Shown piece after piece: positions 15,869-23,918 of a stretch of 64,000 nucleotides of DNA. The DNA is from JANQHS01 sp965227315 (GTDB lineage: Bacteria > Bacteroidota > Bacteroidia > Cytophagales > CCMP332): contig OZ245737.1 in the NCBI GenBank assembly GCA_965227315.1, positions 1,364,001 through 1,428,000 on the forward strand. Direction: 5' to 3'. The position numbers and the translations under genes were made by a program. Within the stretch, counting starts at the first letter, position 1; the number at the start of each line of letters is the position of its first letter. The notes beneath the pieces are model-generated. The model did no database searches and was not told where the DNA came from. It saw nothing but the letters and a program-made list of their open reading frames with translations.

Positions 15869-16678
15869 TTATTGCTTCATGGCAGACAACATGTTGCCGT
15901 AAATATTGTTCAGGGAAGTAAGATTTCCGGTTAGCCTACCCAACTCATTTCTAAAGGTCTCTGTCTCGTTGGAAGCCTCAGAAAGGTTATCCAATGCAGT
16001 GGACAGATTGCTATAAAACTTGTTCAATGCTTTCAAATGGCTGTTTGCATCCTGAAGCTCCATTTCGTAAACAGAATTCAACGCCCCAAGATTTTTGGTC
16101 ATGGACTGAATAGCTTCATGATATTCAGTGGCATCGGAACTTGCCGAAACCAAAGTGGAAAGAGCATCAACAGTGGAACCATAAGAGGCATTCAACTCCC
16201 CTAACTTGGAAGCGGCTACCCTCGCATTTTCTGCGTAGTCGTTGGAAGCTACCGCCGCATCAGACAGATCAGCCATATTGCCGATATTATCATTCAGCCT
16301 GTTGAAGCCTGCTCCCAGCCTTTCCATGAGTTCGGAATTGATATTCGCTTCTTCAAGCATATCATCCAATGACTCAACAGCATTTTCAGCAGTAGCTGGT
16401 TTGTTGCCAAATTCATCTTCTTCATCGAAGTCATCGCTTTCCTCCTTGAGCTCAGGGTAAACCTTTGTCCAGTCGATCTCTGCGTGTTGTGGTTCAAATG
16501 CAGATAAAAAGAAAATGATAGCTTCTACCGACATACCAACACCAAGCATAAAACCAGCTCCAGGTATGTGAAGGATTTTGAACATCGCTCCCAAGATCAC
16601 AATCGATGCCCCGATACCGTAGATCATAGGCATGATCCTCTTGTAGAAGATTTCAATAAAACCACCTTTGTGTGCCAT
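15869..16678 (-). CDS. gldL: Gliding motility / type IX secretion protein GldL
   Basis: Inner-membrane motor subunit that uses the proton gradient to turn GldM. The 269-residue protein has two membrane helices (about 16-33 and 42-60); the second carries Glu52 (SVEAIIFFLSAF), the position of the conserved glutamate needed for motor function in studied GldL proteins. The cytoplasmic part is acidic near 75-90 and then a long helical, coiled-coil-like tail (about 95-269) with repeated LGxLN/LNxxY patterns. It is followed by gldM after 22 bases. Confidence 0.95.
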   Translation of the reverse strand: MAHKGGFIEIFYKRIMPMIYGIGASIVILGAMFKILHIPGAGFMLGVGMSVEAIIFFLSAFEPQHAEIDWTKVYPELKEESDDFDEEDEFGNKPATAENAVESLDDMLEEANINSELMERLGAGFNRLNDNIGNMADLSDAAVASNDYAENARVAASKLGELNASYGSTVDALSTLVSASSDATEYHEAIQSMTKNLGALNSVYEMELQDANSHLKALNKFYSNLSTALDNLSEASNETETFRNELGRLTGNLTSLNNIYGNMLSAMKQ

Positions 16679-16725
16679 AGTTATTTCTGTTTAGTAGATT
16701 CGATTTAAAGATAAAATTCCAACAA

Positions 16726-17751
16726 TTAAAATTCTGCACCTGATGATCTCCCGAGGAAGGTCATAGCACAACGAAATCCAATATAGGAAGTCGCACTGTC
16801 TTTGTATTCAAAAGTTCTTGTACCGGTTTGAAGGAAATAGGCCACATCTTTCCAAGATCCTCCACGGATCACTTTCCTGGCCTCATTCTCGTCAAAATAT
16901 GTGGGATTCAAATCCCATACAATTGGCATGGCCGCTTCAAAGAAGGCATCCTCGCACCATTCACTGACATTACCCGCCATATCATAGATCCCGTAATCAT
17001 TGGCGAAGTAGGAAGCTACAGGAGCTGTGTAGGCAAATCCGTCATCATAGTAATTACCACGACCCGGTTTGAAGTTAGCCAGAGCACAGCCTCTGCCATT
17101 TCTGATATAAGGATTTCCCCAGGGGAACATAGCCATATCTCTTCCGCCCCTTGATGCATATTCCCATTCAGCTTCGGATGGCAATCTGAAATTGGGCATC
17201 TTGAAGAGTCCGTTATCCTGTCTCCATTGGTTCAGGTACTCCGTTCTCCAATCACAGAAGTACTGAGCACCTTCCCAACTGACGCCGATCAATGGATATT
17301 CATCATATGCTGGGTGGTAGAAATAGTATTCGGTTAACGGATCACCCATATGATGAGTAAAGTCATTTATCCAAACCGAAGTATCCGGGTAAAGGATCTC
17401 ATAGACAAAATCCTCTCCGAGAATGTCGAGAGAATCTTCCATGATGGAATAAATGAACTGTCTGTACTCATTATTGGTGATCTCGGTATCATCGATGTAG
17501 AATCCTCCGATGGTAACCTGTTTGTTCAGGTTGATCAGGGTATTGGGAACGTCCTCATCGGCTTGTCCCATGTGGAAGGTACCTGGCGGGCAATAGACCA
17601 TCCCGTAAGGAGTGATCATCTGCCATGAGTCACGATCCGGAACGCCGACCAACTGGCCGTTATCATCGGTAGTACCAAGCTTGTTACAACCAGCAAAGAT
17701 TGCCGACACCAGCAATATCCCGATTATGTGAAGGAAGGGTGTTTTCTTCAT
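16726..17751 (-). CDS. gldK: Gliding motility / type IX secretion lipoprotein GldK
   Basis: Outer-membrane lipoprotein with a formylglycine-generating-enzyme fold that forms the T9SS ring with GldN. I start it at the ATG at 17751 (MKKTPFLH); a longer frame from 17775 has no signal value. Signal and lipobox end at Cys22 (SAIFAGC). The fold is shown by MVYCPPGTFHMGQ, EITNNEYRQFI, YPLIGVSWEGAQYFCDWR, RLPSEAEWEYASRGG, DMAGNVSEWCED and RKVIRGGSW. First of the gldKLMN run; a terminator-like structure and a 129-base gap separate it from the PorP gene. Confidence 0.95.
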   Translation of the reverse strand: MKKTPFLHIIGILLVSAIFAGCNKLGTTDDNGQLVGVPDRDSWQMITPYGMVYCPPGTFHMGQADEDVPNTLINLNKQVTIGGFYIDDTEITNNEYRQFIYSIMEDSLDILGEDFVYEILYPDTSVWINDFTHHMGDPLTEYYFYHPAYDEYPLIGVSWEGAQYFCDWRTEYLNQWRQDNGLFKMPNFRLPSEAEWEYASRGGRDMAMFPWGNPYIRNGRGCALANFKPGRGNYYDDGFAYTAPVASYFANDYGIYDMAGNVSEWCEDAFFEAAMPIVWDLNPTYFDENEARKVIRGGSWKDVAYFLQTGTRTFEYKDSATSYIGFRCAMTFLGRSSGAEF

Positions 17752-17850
17752 AGCGGCAAAAACCTGTTCAATCAAAAAGCAATTCGTTTAACAACTCTAC
17801 TAACTCAAATTAAAGACAAAAATTGTGGACTGCTCCAGCTCAAAGCTAAT

Positions 17851-17890
17851 TTGAATTAAAAAAAATTCAAAATCTGCCTTACAGGGCAGA
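17851..17890 (-). terminator. Terminator-like structure after the PorP/SprF gene
   Basis: On the minus strand TCTGCC (17890-17885) pairs with GGCAGA (17878-17873) around a six-base loop, followed by TTTTGAATTTTTTTT. The T-rich part lies in a second inverted repeat (TTTGAATT / AATTCAAA, 17850-17857 and 17864-17871). It lies 15 bases beyond the PorP stop, so gldK may be expressed from its own promoter or by read-through. Confidence 0.55.
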
Positions 17891-17904
17891 AAAGCGATCC
17901 GATT

Positions 17905-18903
17905 CTAGAACCTGTAACGGGGAGTCCGTACAATAGGTTTCTTTCTGGCTCCTACTGACGGGATTTTATAGGTGACATAAATCTCGGGAGACACCGGCTG
18001 AAGAGCTTCGTTCTTATCGGCATCAAGCCCGATATCAAATGCCAATCCCACTCTCAACACATTGTCTTCCATGAAGCCCATGCCGACAAGTGCGACAACA
18101 TCTGTTGTACTCCGGTAAGAGACTCCACCCCAAAAACGGTCCTGATAAAATGCCATAACATTCAGTTCCCAAACCGTCTGATCAAAGTTGGCAGATTGCA
18201 CAATAAAAGAAGGGGTGATCTTTAATTCATAAGAGGCTTCAATATTCACACCTCCGGTCAGGTTGTAGTGTGGGACCAATGAGTTGGTTGCCGCAGCGAC
18301 AGGCTCGGCACTTGAGCCGACCCCTCTGACACCGAAGTCGAACTCTGAAGGGATCAGGTGATTAACACCAAATCCTCCGAAAAATCTTTGGGCTTCATAC
18401 CAGATCCCCAAGCCAAGATCCGGAGCGAATCTGCTCTCCGCCCCCAAGGGTATCAATTCGTCATTTTGATCGACCACTCTGGCTTGCGAGAAATCTACCG
18501 TCTTGTATATCCCACCCAGTTTTAAGCCAAAGGAAATTTTACCAGGGCCAAGATCCCTGTAATATGAAGGAGTAACATGAAATTGAACATCCTGAGTGAA
18601 GCCGAACTGATCAACCATCAGTAAACCACCCAGCCCCGCTTCAACCTTTTTGATGTACACCGGAGAAGCAACAGAGACCAAAGCAGTACCGGGAGCCCCA
18701 CCGTCGTCAAAACTCGATTGATAGCCGACCCATTGATTCCGGTATGTTAACCCGAAATCCATGTCGCCATTAACGCCCGCATAGGCCGGATTGTAATACA
18801 GTTTGTTGAACATGTAATGGCTGAACAACGGATCCTGTTGACTCCAAACCACCGAAACCGTTGAAATCAAAACCGTTAGAGTAAGGAGTAAATTCTTCTT
18901 CAT
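17905..18903 (-). CDS. PorP/SprF-family type IX secretion membrane protein
   Basis: Outer-membrane beta-barrel of the PorP/SprF family, members of which work with GldK rings or anchor secreted adhesins. I use the ATG at 18903 (MKKNLLLTLTVL, cut after WSQ at about 22); the ATG at 18921 adds six residues before the signal. The conserved start QQDPLFSHYMFNKLYYNPAYAGVNG and repeated aromatic-ended strands (GLTYRNQWVGY, FWGGVSYRSTTDVVALVGMGF) identify the family. It lies directly upstream of gldKLMN, as often seen. Confidence 0.92.
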   Translation of the reverse strand: MKKNLLLTLTVLISTVSVVWSQQDPLFSHYMFNKLYYNPAYAGVNGDMDFGLTYRNQWVGYQSSFDDGGAPGTALVSVASPVYIKKVEAGLGGLLMVDQFGFTQDVQFHVTPSYYRDLGPGKISFGLKLGGIYKTVDFSQARVVDQNDELIPLGAESRFAPDLGLGIWYEAQRFFGGFGVNHLIPSEFDFGVRGVGSSAEPVAAATNSLVPHYNLTGGVNIEASYELKITPSFIVQSANFDQTVWELNVMAFYQDRFWGGVSYRSTTDVVALVGMGFMEDNVLRVGLAFDIGLDADKNEALQPVSPEIYVTYKIPSVGARKKPIVRTPRYRF

Positions 18904-18990
18904 ACTAAAAGTGTTCCTCATGCAGCAAAAAATAAGCCGCTAAACTATGGATAAATAACCCTTTAAAAAAAAATAGAATTAAAAGAAATC

Positions 18991-19779
18991 CTACTTCGTT
19001 TTGTTAACATCCTTTATATACATCTCAAGTGCTCCGGTCATTGACGGAGCTTCAGGCAATGGTGCCTCAATATCAAGTACCAAACCGGCTTCCTTCACCG
19101 CCTTGGAAGTGGTCGGACCAAAAGCAGCGATCCTTGTGTTATTCTGCTCGAAATCAGGGAAATTCACGAATAGGGAATTGATCCCGGACGGACTGAAAAA
19201 AGCGATGATATCATATTTGATATCCGCCAGATCAGATAGATCACTGGCCACGGTTTCATAGATCACAGCTTCGGTGAAATCGAAACCATTGTTCTTCAGG
19301 TAATCCGGAATATCATTTTTCCTGATGTTGGAGCATGGAAAAAGAAACTTTTCATCATCATGCTTGCTCAGTATCTCGGTTAGCTCCTGAACTGTTTTAT
19401 GCCCTGTGTAAAGCTTTCTTTTCCTCAGCACGATATACTTCTGAAGGTAATAGGCTGTCTGTTCCGAGATACAAAAGTACTTCATGTCGGCAGGCATCTC
19501 GATCCTCGCCTCCTTACAGATCCTGAAGAAGTGATCTATGGCATTACGGCTGGTGAAAATGATCGCCGTATGATCGAGAATATCCACCTTTCCTTTACGG
19601 AACTCTTTAAAAGGAATCCCTTTTACTTCGATAAACGGACGAAAATCAATCTTCAGATCATATTTTTCCGACAACTTATGATAAGGGGAATCCGGCTTAG
19701 TTGGTTGAGGTTGAGAGACAAGTATTGACTTTACTTCCTTCTTTCTTTCATTCATGATCTTTGCTTCCGCGCTGCTCAT
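18991..19779 (-). CDS. hemD: Uroporphyrinogen-III synthase
   Basis: Closes and inverts the linear tetrapyrrole in heme synthesis. The 262-residue cytoplasmic protein has the two-domain HemD pattern: KSILVSQPQP at the first strand, a TAIIFTSRNAIDHFF segment (about 88-102), and later YDIIAFFSPSGINSLF and IAAFGPTTSKAVKEAGL (about 190-245), the last being the most conserved HemD motif. It lies between the DUF4271-like gene and the PorP gene, an order I associate with Bacteroidota. The start could instead be the ATG nine codons in. Confidence 0.85.
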   Translation of the reverse strand: MSSAEAKIMNERKKEVKSILVSQPQPTKPDSPYHKLSEKYDLKIDFRPFIEVKGIPFKEFRKGKVDILDHTAIIFTSRNAIDHFFRICKEARIEMPADMKYFCISEQTAYYLQKYIVLRKRKLYTGHKTVQELTEILSKHDDEKFLFPCSNIRKNDIPDYLKNNGFDFTEAVIYETVASDLSDLADIKYDIIAFFSPSGINSLFVNFPDFEQNNTRIAAFGPTTSKAVKEAGLVLDIEAPLPEAPSMTGALEMYIKDVNKTK

Positions 19780-19793
19780 TTCCTCCTAAAATT

Positions 19794-20819
19794 TTAACCT
19801 TCAATTAATACTTTAACAATTAACACTGTTGGAAGGATCTCCATAGCGACAATCCCGAAAAACCGCACCGAAACCGGAACACCTAATCCCAAATTCAAAT
19901 GGGTCAACAGCATCCCAATTCCAAAAAGCGCTGCAAATATAGTGAATATAAAAGGGACAATTTTCGTGAGAGGGTAAACAAAATATGGAAAACCTACCAG
20001 GAGGATCAGGATGGAAAGGAAGATCAAAAGTATTGTCCCGAGTATAAGGGCTGAGGAGAACAGGGAATTTCCCAATTCCTTCGAACTGACCATATAAGAC
20101 AAAAAATTGTAGAACAAAAACCTCACGATCACGAAAACCAGGGCCAAAAGGAAGAAAGACAAACTCGTCGGAAGATGACCTACCAAAAAACCTCCTCCCG
20201 TAAGTCCCAATTCAAACTTTCCCGGAAGTACGAGGTCAAGGATGAAACCGAGCAAAGCACTAAAACCAAGAAAAACCCCTAGGAAAATCAAAGGGAAAAC
20301 ACCCGAAGAGAATTGATCAAAAACAAAGATCTTCCCTATCGAAGAAACCGGTAGGGTTATATAGGAAAAACTATAATTGTTGAGGATTCTGAAAATCGCC
20401 AAAACAACAGCTATGAAAACAAAGGCCAAAAGGAGATAGGGTTTGATATTCTCTTTCTTCAACCCAACCTCCGCTGACATTGGCCTACCTCCGGGAGGCA
20501 CTCCAACCTGTTCGGTCAGTTCCCAATATCCAATCCTTTCTGATCCAGGCACGAAGGACAGAGAACTTTTTCCCCACAGCTCTAAAGCCGATAATACAAG
20601 CGAGTCACCATGGGGCACAAATCCCATCATCAGATCCTGATCATCGAACAAGGCCAAAGAGTAATCTCTTGCCTTTACAACAAAGGTTACACCTTCTTTT
20701 CCCTCAAGACTTATGACTCCCTTTCCACTAAATTTTCGCGTTTCCTTCTTCCCTGCGGAAAACACAAGCATGGGAAAAAGTATGGCCAACCAGAAAAGTA
20801 CAGGGAACCTGGGATTCAT
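19794..20819 (-). CDS. DUF4271-like integral membrane protein
   Basis: 341 residues: a signal peptide (1-21), an exported beta-rich region of about 110 residues that includes EKEGVTFVVKARDYSLALFDD and ends in PPGGRP, then about seven membrane helices from residue 130 onward. The helical half resembles the DUF4271 family that neighbours hemD in Bacteroidota; no catalytic motif is visible. Its start overlaps the stop of the WecA-like gene by 4 bases and it ends 14 bases before hemD. Function is unknown. Confidence 0.6.
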   Translation of the reverse strand: MNPRFPVLFWLAILFPMLVFSAGKKETRKFSGKGVISLEGKEGVTFVVKARDYSLALFDDQDLMMGFVPHGDSLVLSALELWGKSSLSFVPGSERIGYWELTEQVGVPPGGRPMSAEVGLKKENIKPYLLLAFVFIAVVLAIFRILNNYSFSYITLPVSSIGKIFVFDQFSSGVFPLIFLGVFLGFSALLGFILDLVLPGKFELGLTGGGFLVGHLPTSLSFFLLALVFVIVRFLFYNFLSYMVSSKELGNSLFSSALILGTILLIFLSILILLVGFPYFVYPLTKIVPFIFTIFAALFGIGMLLTHLNLGLGVPVSVRFFGIVAMEILPTVLIVKVLIEG

Positions 20820-21865
20820 TCTATGGCCTTTTTACCCCTTCCAAAGAATTCCAACAAGAGATTTGCCAATACGAACATTCCGGCAATGAAAAGGACCATG
20901 AAAGAATTTCCCAGCGGGGAAAGCCAATGACAAAGAAAGATCATCAGCAGATTGAACAGGGACAAAGCAAACACGGTTTGCAGCTGTGTTAATCCTATCC
21001 TCAAGAGCTGGTGATGAATATGGTTTTTATCAGGAGAAAATGGAGAAACGCCCTTCACGATCCGAATAAAAAACACTCTTAAGGTGTCAAATATTGGCAC
21101 GATCAAAACACAGACTGCCATGGAAGGTCCGGCAGGCACTTTGGCCATCTCAATAAACTTGATCGCCAATACAGAGACAACCAGCCCTGATACAAGACTG
21201 CCGGTATCCCCCATGAACACCACGGCGTTGTAAAAATTATACCTCAAAAACCCTATGATGGCCCCTACAAGGCATATGGCGACCATGCTATAGGGCAGGA
21301 ATTCCGGACCTCCGAAAAATTGAATAAACAGTCCAAAGGTACAAGCCACGATGACGAGAATGGTTCCCGCCAGGCCGTCCAATCCATCGATCAGGTTGAT
21401 CGAATTCGATATGCCCATGATCACCAGGAAAGTGAAGGCATAGCTGGCCCCGATCTCAAGCTCATGGATCCCGAAAATCCCCTGAAAGCTGGTAATCCGT
21501 ATATCTCCTAAGATCATGACTATCCCCGTAGCCAGGATCTGAACAAAAAACTTCTTAAATGCCGATACCGAAACAAGGTCGTCCTTGATCCCGATAAAAA
21601 ACAATATGATACAGCCGGCAAGCAAAAACTGAATACCAAAATCGAGGGAGCCAAAAATCGTGAGGCTCGAAGTGAAGCCTGCAAAAATGGCCACTCCACC
21701 TAACCTGGGCGTAAGTGAATGGTGAACGGTTCTTACATTTGGCTCGTCCAGAAGATTTTTGATATGAGCCACAAAAATGATTGACGGAATGGCAAAAACC
21801 GAAATGATAAAGGCCCAGGTGAATGGCAGAACAAAATCAAAATACGAATAGGGAGGCTGGATCAA
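20816..21865 (-). CDS. WecA/MraY-type undecaprenyl-phosphate sugar-1-phosphate transferase
   Basis: Polytopic enzyme that starts a lipid-linked glycan by moving a HexNAc-1-phosphate from UDP to undecaprenyl phosphate. The 349 residues carry about ten helices and the family motifs: GIKDDLVS (Asp95-Asp96), NLIDGLDGLAGT (about 157-168), FMGDTGSLVSGLV and the cytoplasmic HHQLLR segment (KNHIHHQLLRIG) that marks the WecA/TagO group rather than MraY. The start is TTG (21865). A TAnnTTTG box lies 23-30 bases upstream. It probably initiates O-antigen or another surface polymer. Confidence 0.88.
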   Translation of the reverse strand: MIQPPYSYFDFVLPFTWAFIISVFAIPSIIFVAHIKNLLDEPNVRTVHHSLTPRLGGVAIFAGFTSSLTIFGSLDFGIQFLLAGCIILFFIGIKDDLVSVSAFKKFFVQILATGIVMILGDIRITSFQGIFGIHELEIGASYAFTFLVIMGISNSINLIDGLDGLAGTILVIVACTFGLFIQFFGGPEFLPYSMVAICLVGAIIGFLRYNFYNAVVFMGDTGSLVSGLVVSVLAIKFIEMAKVPAGPSMAVCVLIVPIFDTLRVFFIRIVKGVSPFSPDKNHIHHQLLRIGLTQLQTVFALSLFNLLMIFLCHWLSPLGNSFMVLFIAGMFVLANLLLEFFGRGKKAIE

Positions 21866-21887
21866 GTTTTCAGGATTTCTCGAGAAA

Positions 21888-21895
21888 CAAATTTA
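21888..21895 (-). promoter_or_regulatory. Putative -7 box of the WecA-like operon
   Basis: The minus strand reads TAAATTTG, an exact TAnnTTTG match, 23 bases before the TTG start at 21865. The gap to the divergent hemW is only 50 bases. Confidence 0.45.
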
Positions 21896-21915
21896 GAACT
21901 TGATTCGGAAAACAG

Positions 21916-23043
21916 TTGGCAGGAATTTATATCCACATACCTTTTTGTGAACGCGCCTGTTCTTACTGCGACTTCCACTTCAGGGTCAACAGTTCACAAA
22001 TTCGAGCCATGGTGAGTTCCATAAGCCGGGAGATCGGACTGAAAAGGAAACTGTTGGCCGAGGAGACCATCAACACCATTTATTTTGGTGGAGGAACTCC
22101 CTCAATACTTGATCCTGAAATGGTTGAAGAATTGCTTGAAAAGCTATTTGCCAATTACTCGATCGCTCCGGATCCCGAAATCACTTTTGAAGCCAATCCG
22201 GAACATTGTTCCTCAGAATACCTGCATGCCTTAAAGAAAATGGGAATCAATCGTTTGAGCATCGGGCTACAATCGTTTTCAAACAAGACACTCAAATGGT
22301 TCAACCGGGGACATGATTCGGAAAATGGAAAAAGGGCGGTGGAGACCATCAAGGAATCGGGCATCGGGAATTATAACCTCGACATGATATTCGGCGCCTC
22401 GGAACAAAGTCAGAAAGAATTCGAATCCGACCTCAGGATCATTTCAAATTTTTCCGCTCCTCATATTTCGGCATATGCGCTAACAATTGAACCAAATACC
22501 AAATTTGGTAACCTTCAAAAAGCTGGGATCCTGAAAACCCTGGATGAAGAGAAGTATTATGAACAGTTTCTTTCCGTCCATGAAGAATTATCCAAAAAAG
22601 GATACGATCATTATGAAATTTCAAACTATTCTCTTCAGGGATTCAGGTCCATTCACAATTCCAGCTATTGGGAAAGAAAAAACTACCTGGGCTTTGGACC
22701 ATCTGCTAACTCGTACCTCACAGAGAAGAGAAGCTGGAATGTGGCAAACAACACCCTATATATAAGGAGCATTGAAAAAGATAATATTCCTGAAGAATTT
22801 GAGTTATTGAGCAAAAAAGATCATCTGAACGAATACATTATGACAGGCCTGAGAAAAAAGGAAGGCATTGATCTGGACTATGTTCAAAAGGAATTTGAAA
22901 CAACCCTCATGGAGAAAAATGAGAAGCAAATCGAAGAATTAATCAGGGATGAACTGGGAAGGGTTGAGAAGAATCGATTAAAATTAACACTGAAAGGCTG
23001 GTTTCAATCCGACGAGATCATCTCCCGACTATTCATTGACTAA
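21916..23043 (+). CDS. hemW: HemW, radical SAM heme chaperone-like protein
   Basis: 375-residue radical SAM protein of the HemW (older name coproporphyrinogen oxidase-like) family, thought to deliver heme rather than make it. The cluster motif C-x3-C-x2-C is Cys11, Cys15, Cys18 (PFCERACSYCDFH), followed by YFGGGTPS, EANPE, RLSIGLQSF, NLDMIFG and a C-terminal HemW domain with YEISNYSL and YLGFGPSA. True oxygen-independent oxidase HemN has an extra N-terminal extension missing here. The start is TTG, since the next ATG falls after the cysteine cluster. Confidence 0.93.
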   Translation: MAGIYIHIPFCERACSYCDFHFRVNSSQIRAMVSSISREIGLKRKLLAEETINTIYFGGGTPSILDPEMVEELLEKLFANYSIAPDPEITFEANPEHCSSEYLHALKKMGINRLSIGLQSFSNKTLKWFNRGHDSENGKRAVETIKESGIGNYNLDMIFGASEQSQKEFESDLRIISNFSAPHISAYALTIEPNTKFGNLQKAGILKTLDEEKYYEQFLSVHEELSKKGYDHYEISNYSLQGFRSIHNSSYWERKNYLGFGPSANSYLTEKRSWNVANNTLYIRSIEKDNIPEEFELLSKKDHLNEYIMTGLRKKEGIDLDYVQKEFETTLMEKNEKQIEELIRDELGRVEKNRLKLTLKGWFQSDEIISRLFID

Positions 23044-23055
23044 TCAATTGGAACA

Positions 23056-23913
23056 TTGAATTCGTACATCAAACAGGCCAGAGTCAACCATTGGGTTAAG
23101 AACCTGTTCATATTCATCCCGGCGTTCTTTGCGCAGGTGATCATGGATCATGGGGTCATGTTCAATCTTCTGTTGGGATTTATCGGATTCGGATTGGTGA
23201 GCAGCGCGGTATATACCATCAATGATATCAGGGATGTAGAATTTGACCGTGAGCATCCGGAGAAGAAAAACCGCCCGATCGCCGCGGGAAATATTGGTAT
23301 TACCCAGGGATATGTTTTCGCCTTGGCGATCCTTTTGGGCGGATTGGGGCTATCATTCTGGACAGATCTCAATTTTGGGATCATTTGCCTTTCCTATTTC
23401 ATTCTCAACCTGCTCTATTCCTTCGGGCTGAAAAATATTCCCCTTCTCGATGTTTTTATGATCGCACTTGGTTTTGAGTTCAGAATATATGGCGGAGGTT
23501 TTCTGGCCGAGGTTCCGATCTCACCATGGTTGTCCCTGATGATCTTTCTCTTGGCCATGTTCCTCGCCCTGGCAAAACGGAGGTCTGACCTGACCATATC
23601 CATGATGGAGGGGCCTACAAGAAAATCAGTTGCCGGGTATAACCTTGAGTTCTTGAATACAACCCTGGGTGTCCTGGCATCCGTGCTGATCCTCGCATAC
23701 ATCATGTACACCCAGAATCACCAATTGGATTCTTCCAAATCGGAGTTTCAAATCTTGACTTCGGTATTTGTGATTTTTGGAATTCTGAGATACCTGCAAA
23801 GAAGTCTTGTGGAAAATAAGGGAGGGCAACCAGTACTTGCCTTGCTGCAGGACAAGGTCATCATCTTTTGCGTAGTTGGATGGTTGCTTCTGAATTTCTG
23901 GATCCTGTATTGA
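23056..23913 (+). CDS. UbiA-type polyprenyl-phosphate phosphoribosyltransferase (DPPR synthase-like)
   Basis: Membrane enzyme expected to join polyprenyl phosphate with PRPP, giving polyprenylphosphoryl-5-phosphoribose. The 285 residues form about eight to nine helices. The first Asp motif is NDIRDVEFDREHPEKKNRP (N56, D57, D60, D64), the form seen in the DPPR synthase branch (Rv3806c-like) of UbiA. The segment after it, LAKRRSDL, fits the second motif region. The start is TTG. Genes for DprE1-, DprE2- and HAD-like proteins follow with minimal gaps, supporting the assignment. Other UbiA roles remain possible. Confidence 0.8.
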   Translation: MNSYIKQARVNHWVKNLFIFIPAFFAQVIMDHGVMFNLLLGFIGFGLVSSAVYTINDIRDVEFDREHPEKKNRPIAAGNIGITQGYVFALAILLGGLGLSFWTDLNFGIICLSYFILNLLYSFGLKNIPLLDVFMIALGFEFRIYGGGFLAEVPISPWLSLMIFLLAMFLALAKRRSDLTISMMEGPTRKSVAGYNLEFLNTTLGVLASVLILAYIMYTQNHQLDSSKSEFQILTSVFVIFGILRYLQRSLVENKGGQPVLALLQDKVIIFCVVGWLLLNFWILY

Positions 23914-23918
23914 GCGCT

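Noticed and set aside
17905..18903. PorP/SprF protein as a porin or OmpA-like protein
   Set aside because: The conserved opening QQDPLFSHYMFNKLYYNPAYAG and the gldKLMN neighbourhood point to the PorP/SprF family.
23868..23918. Extended start for the DprE1-like gene
   Set aside because: Would overlap the UbiA gene by 46 bases; an ATG at 23919 gives normal spacing and length.
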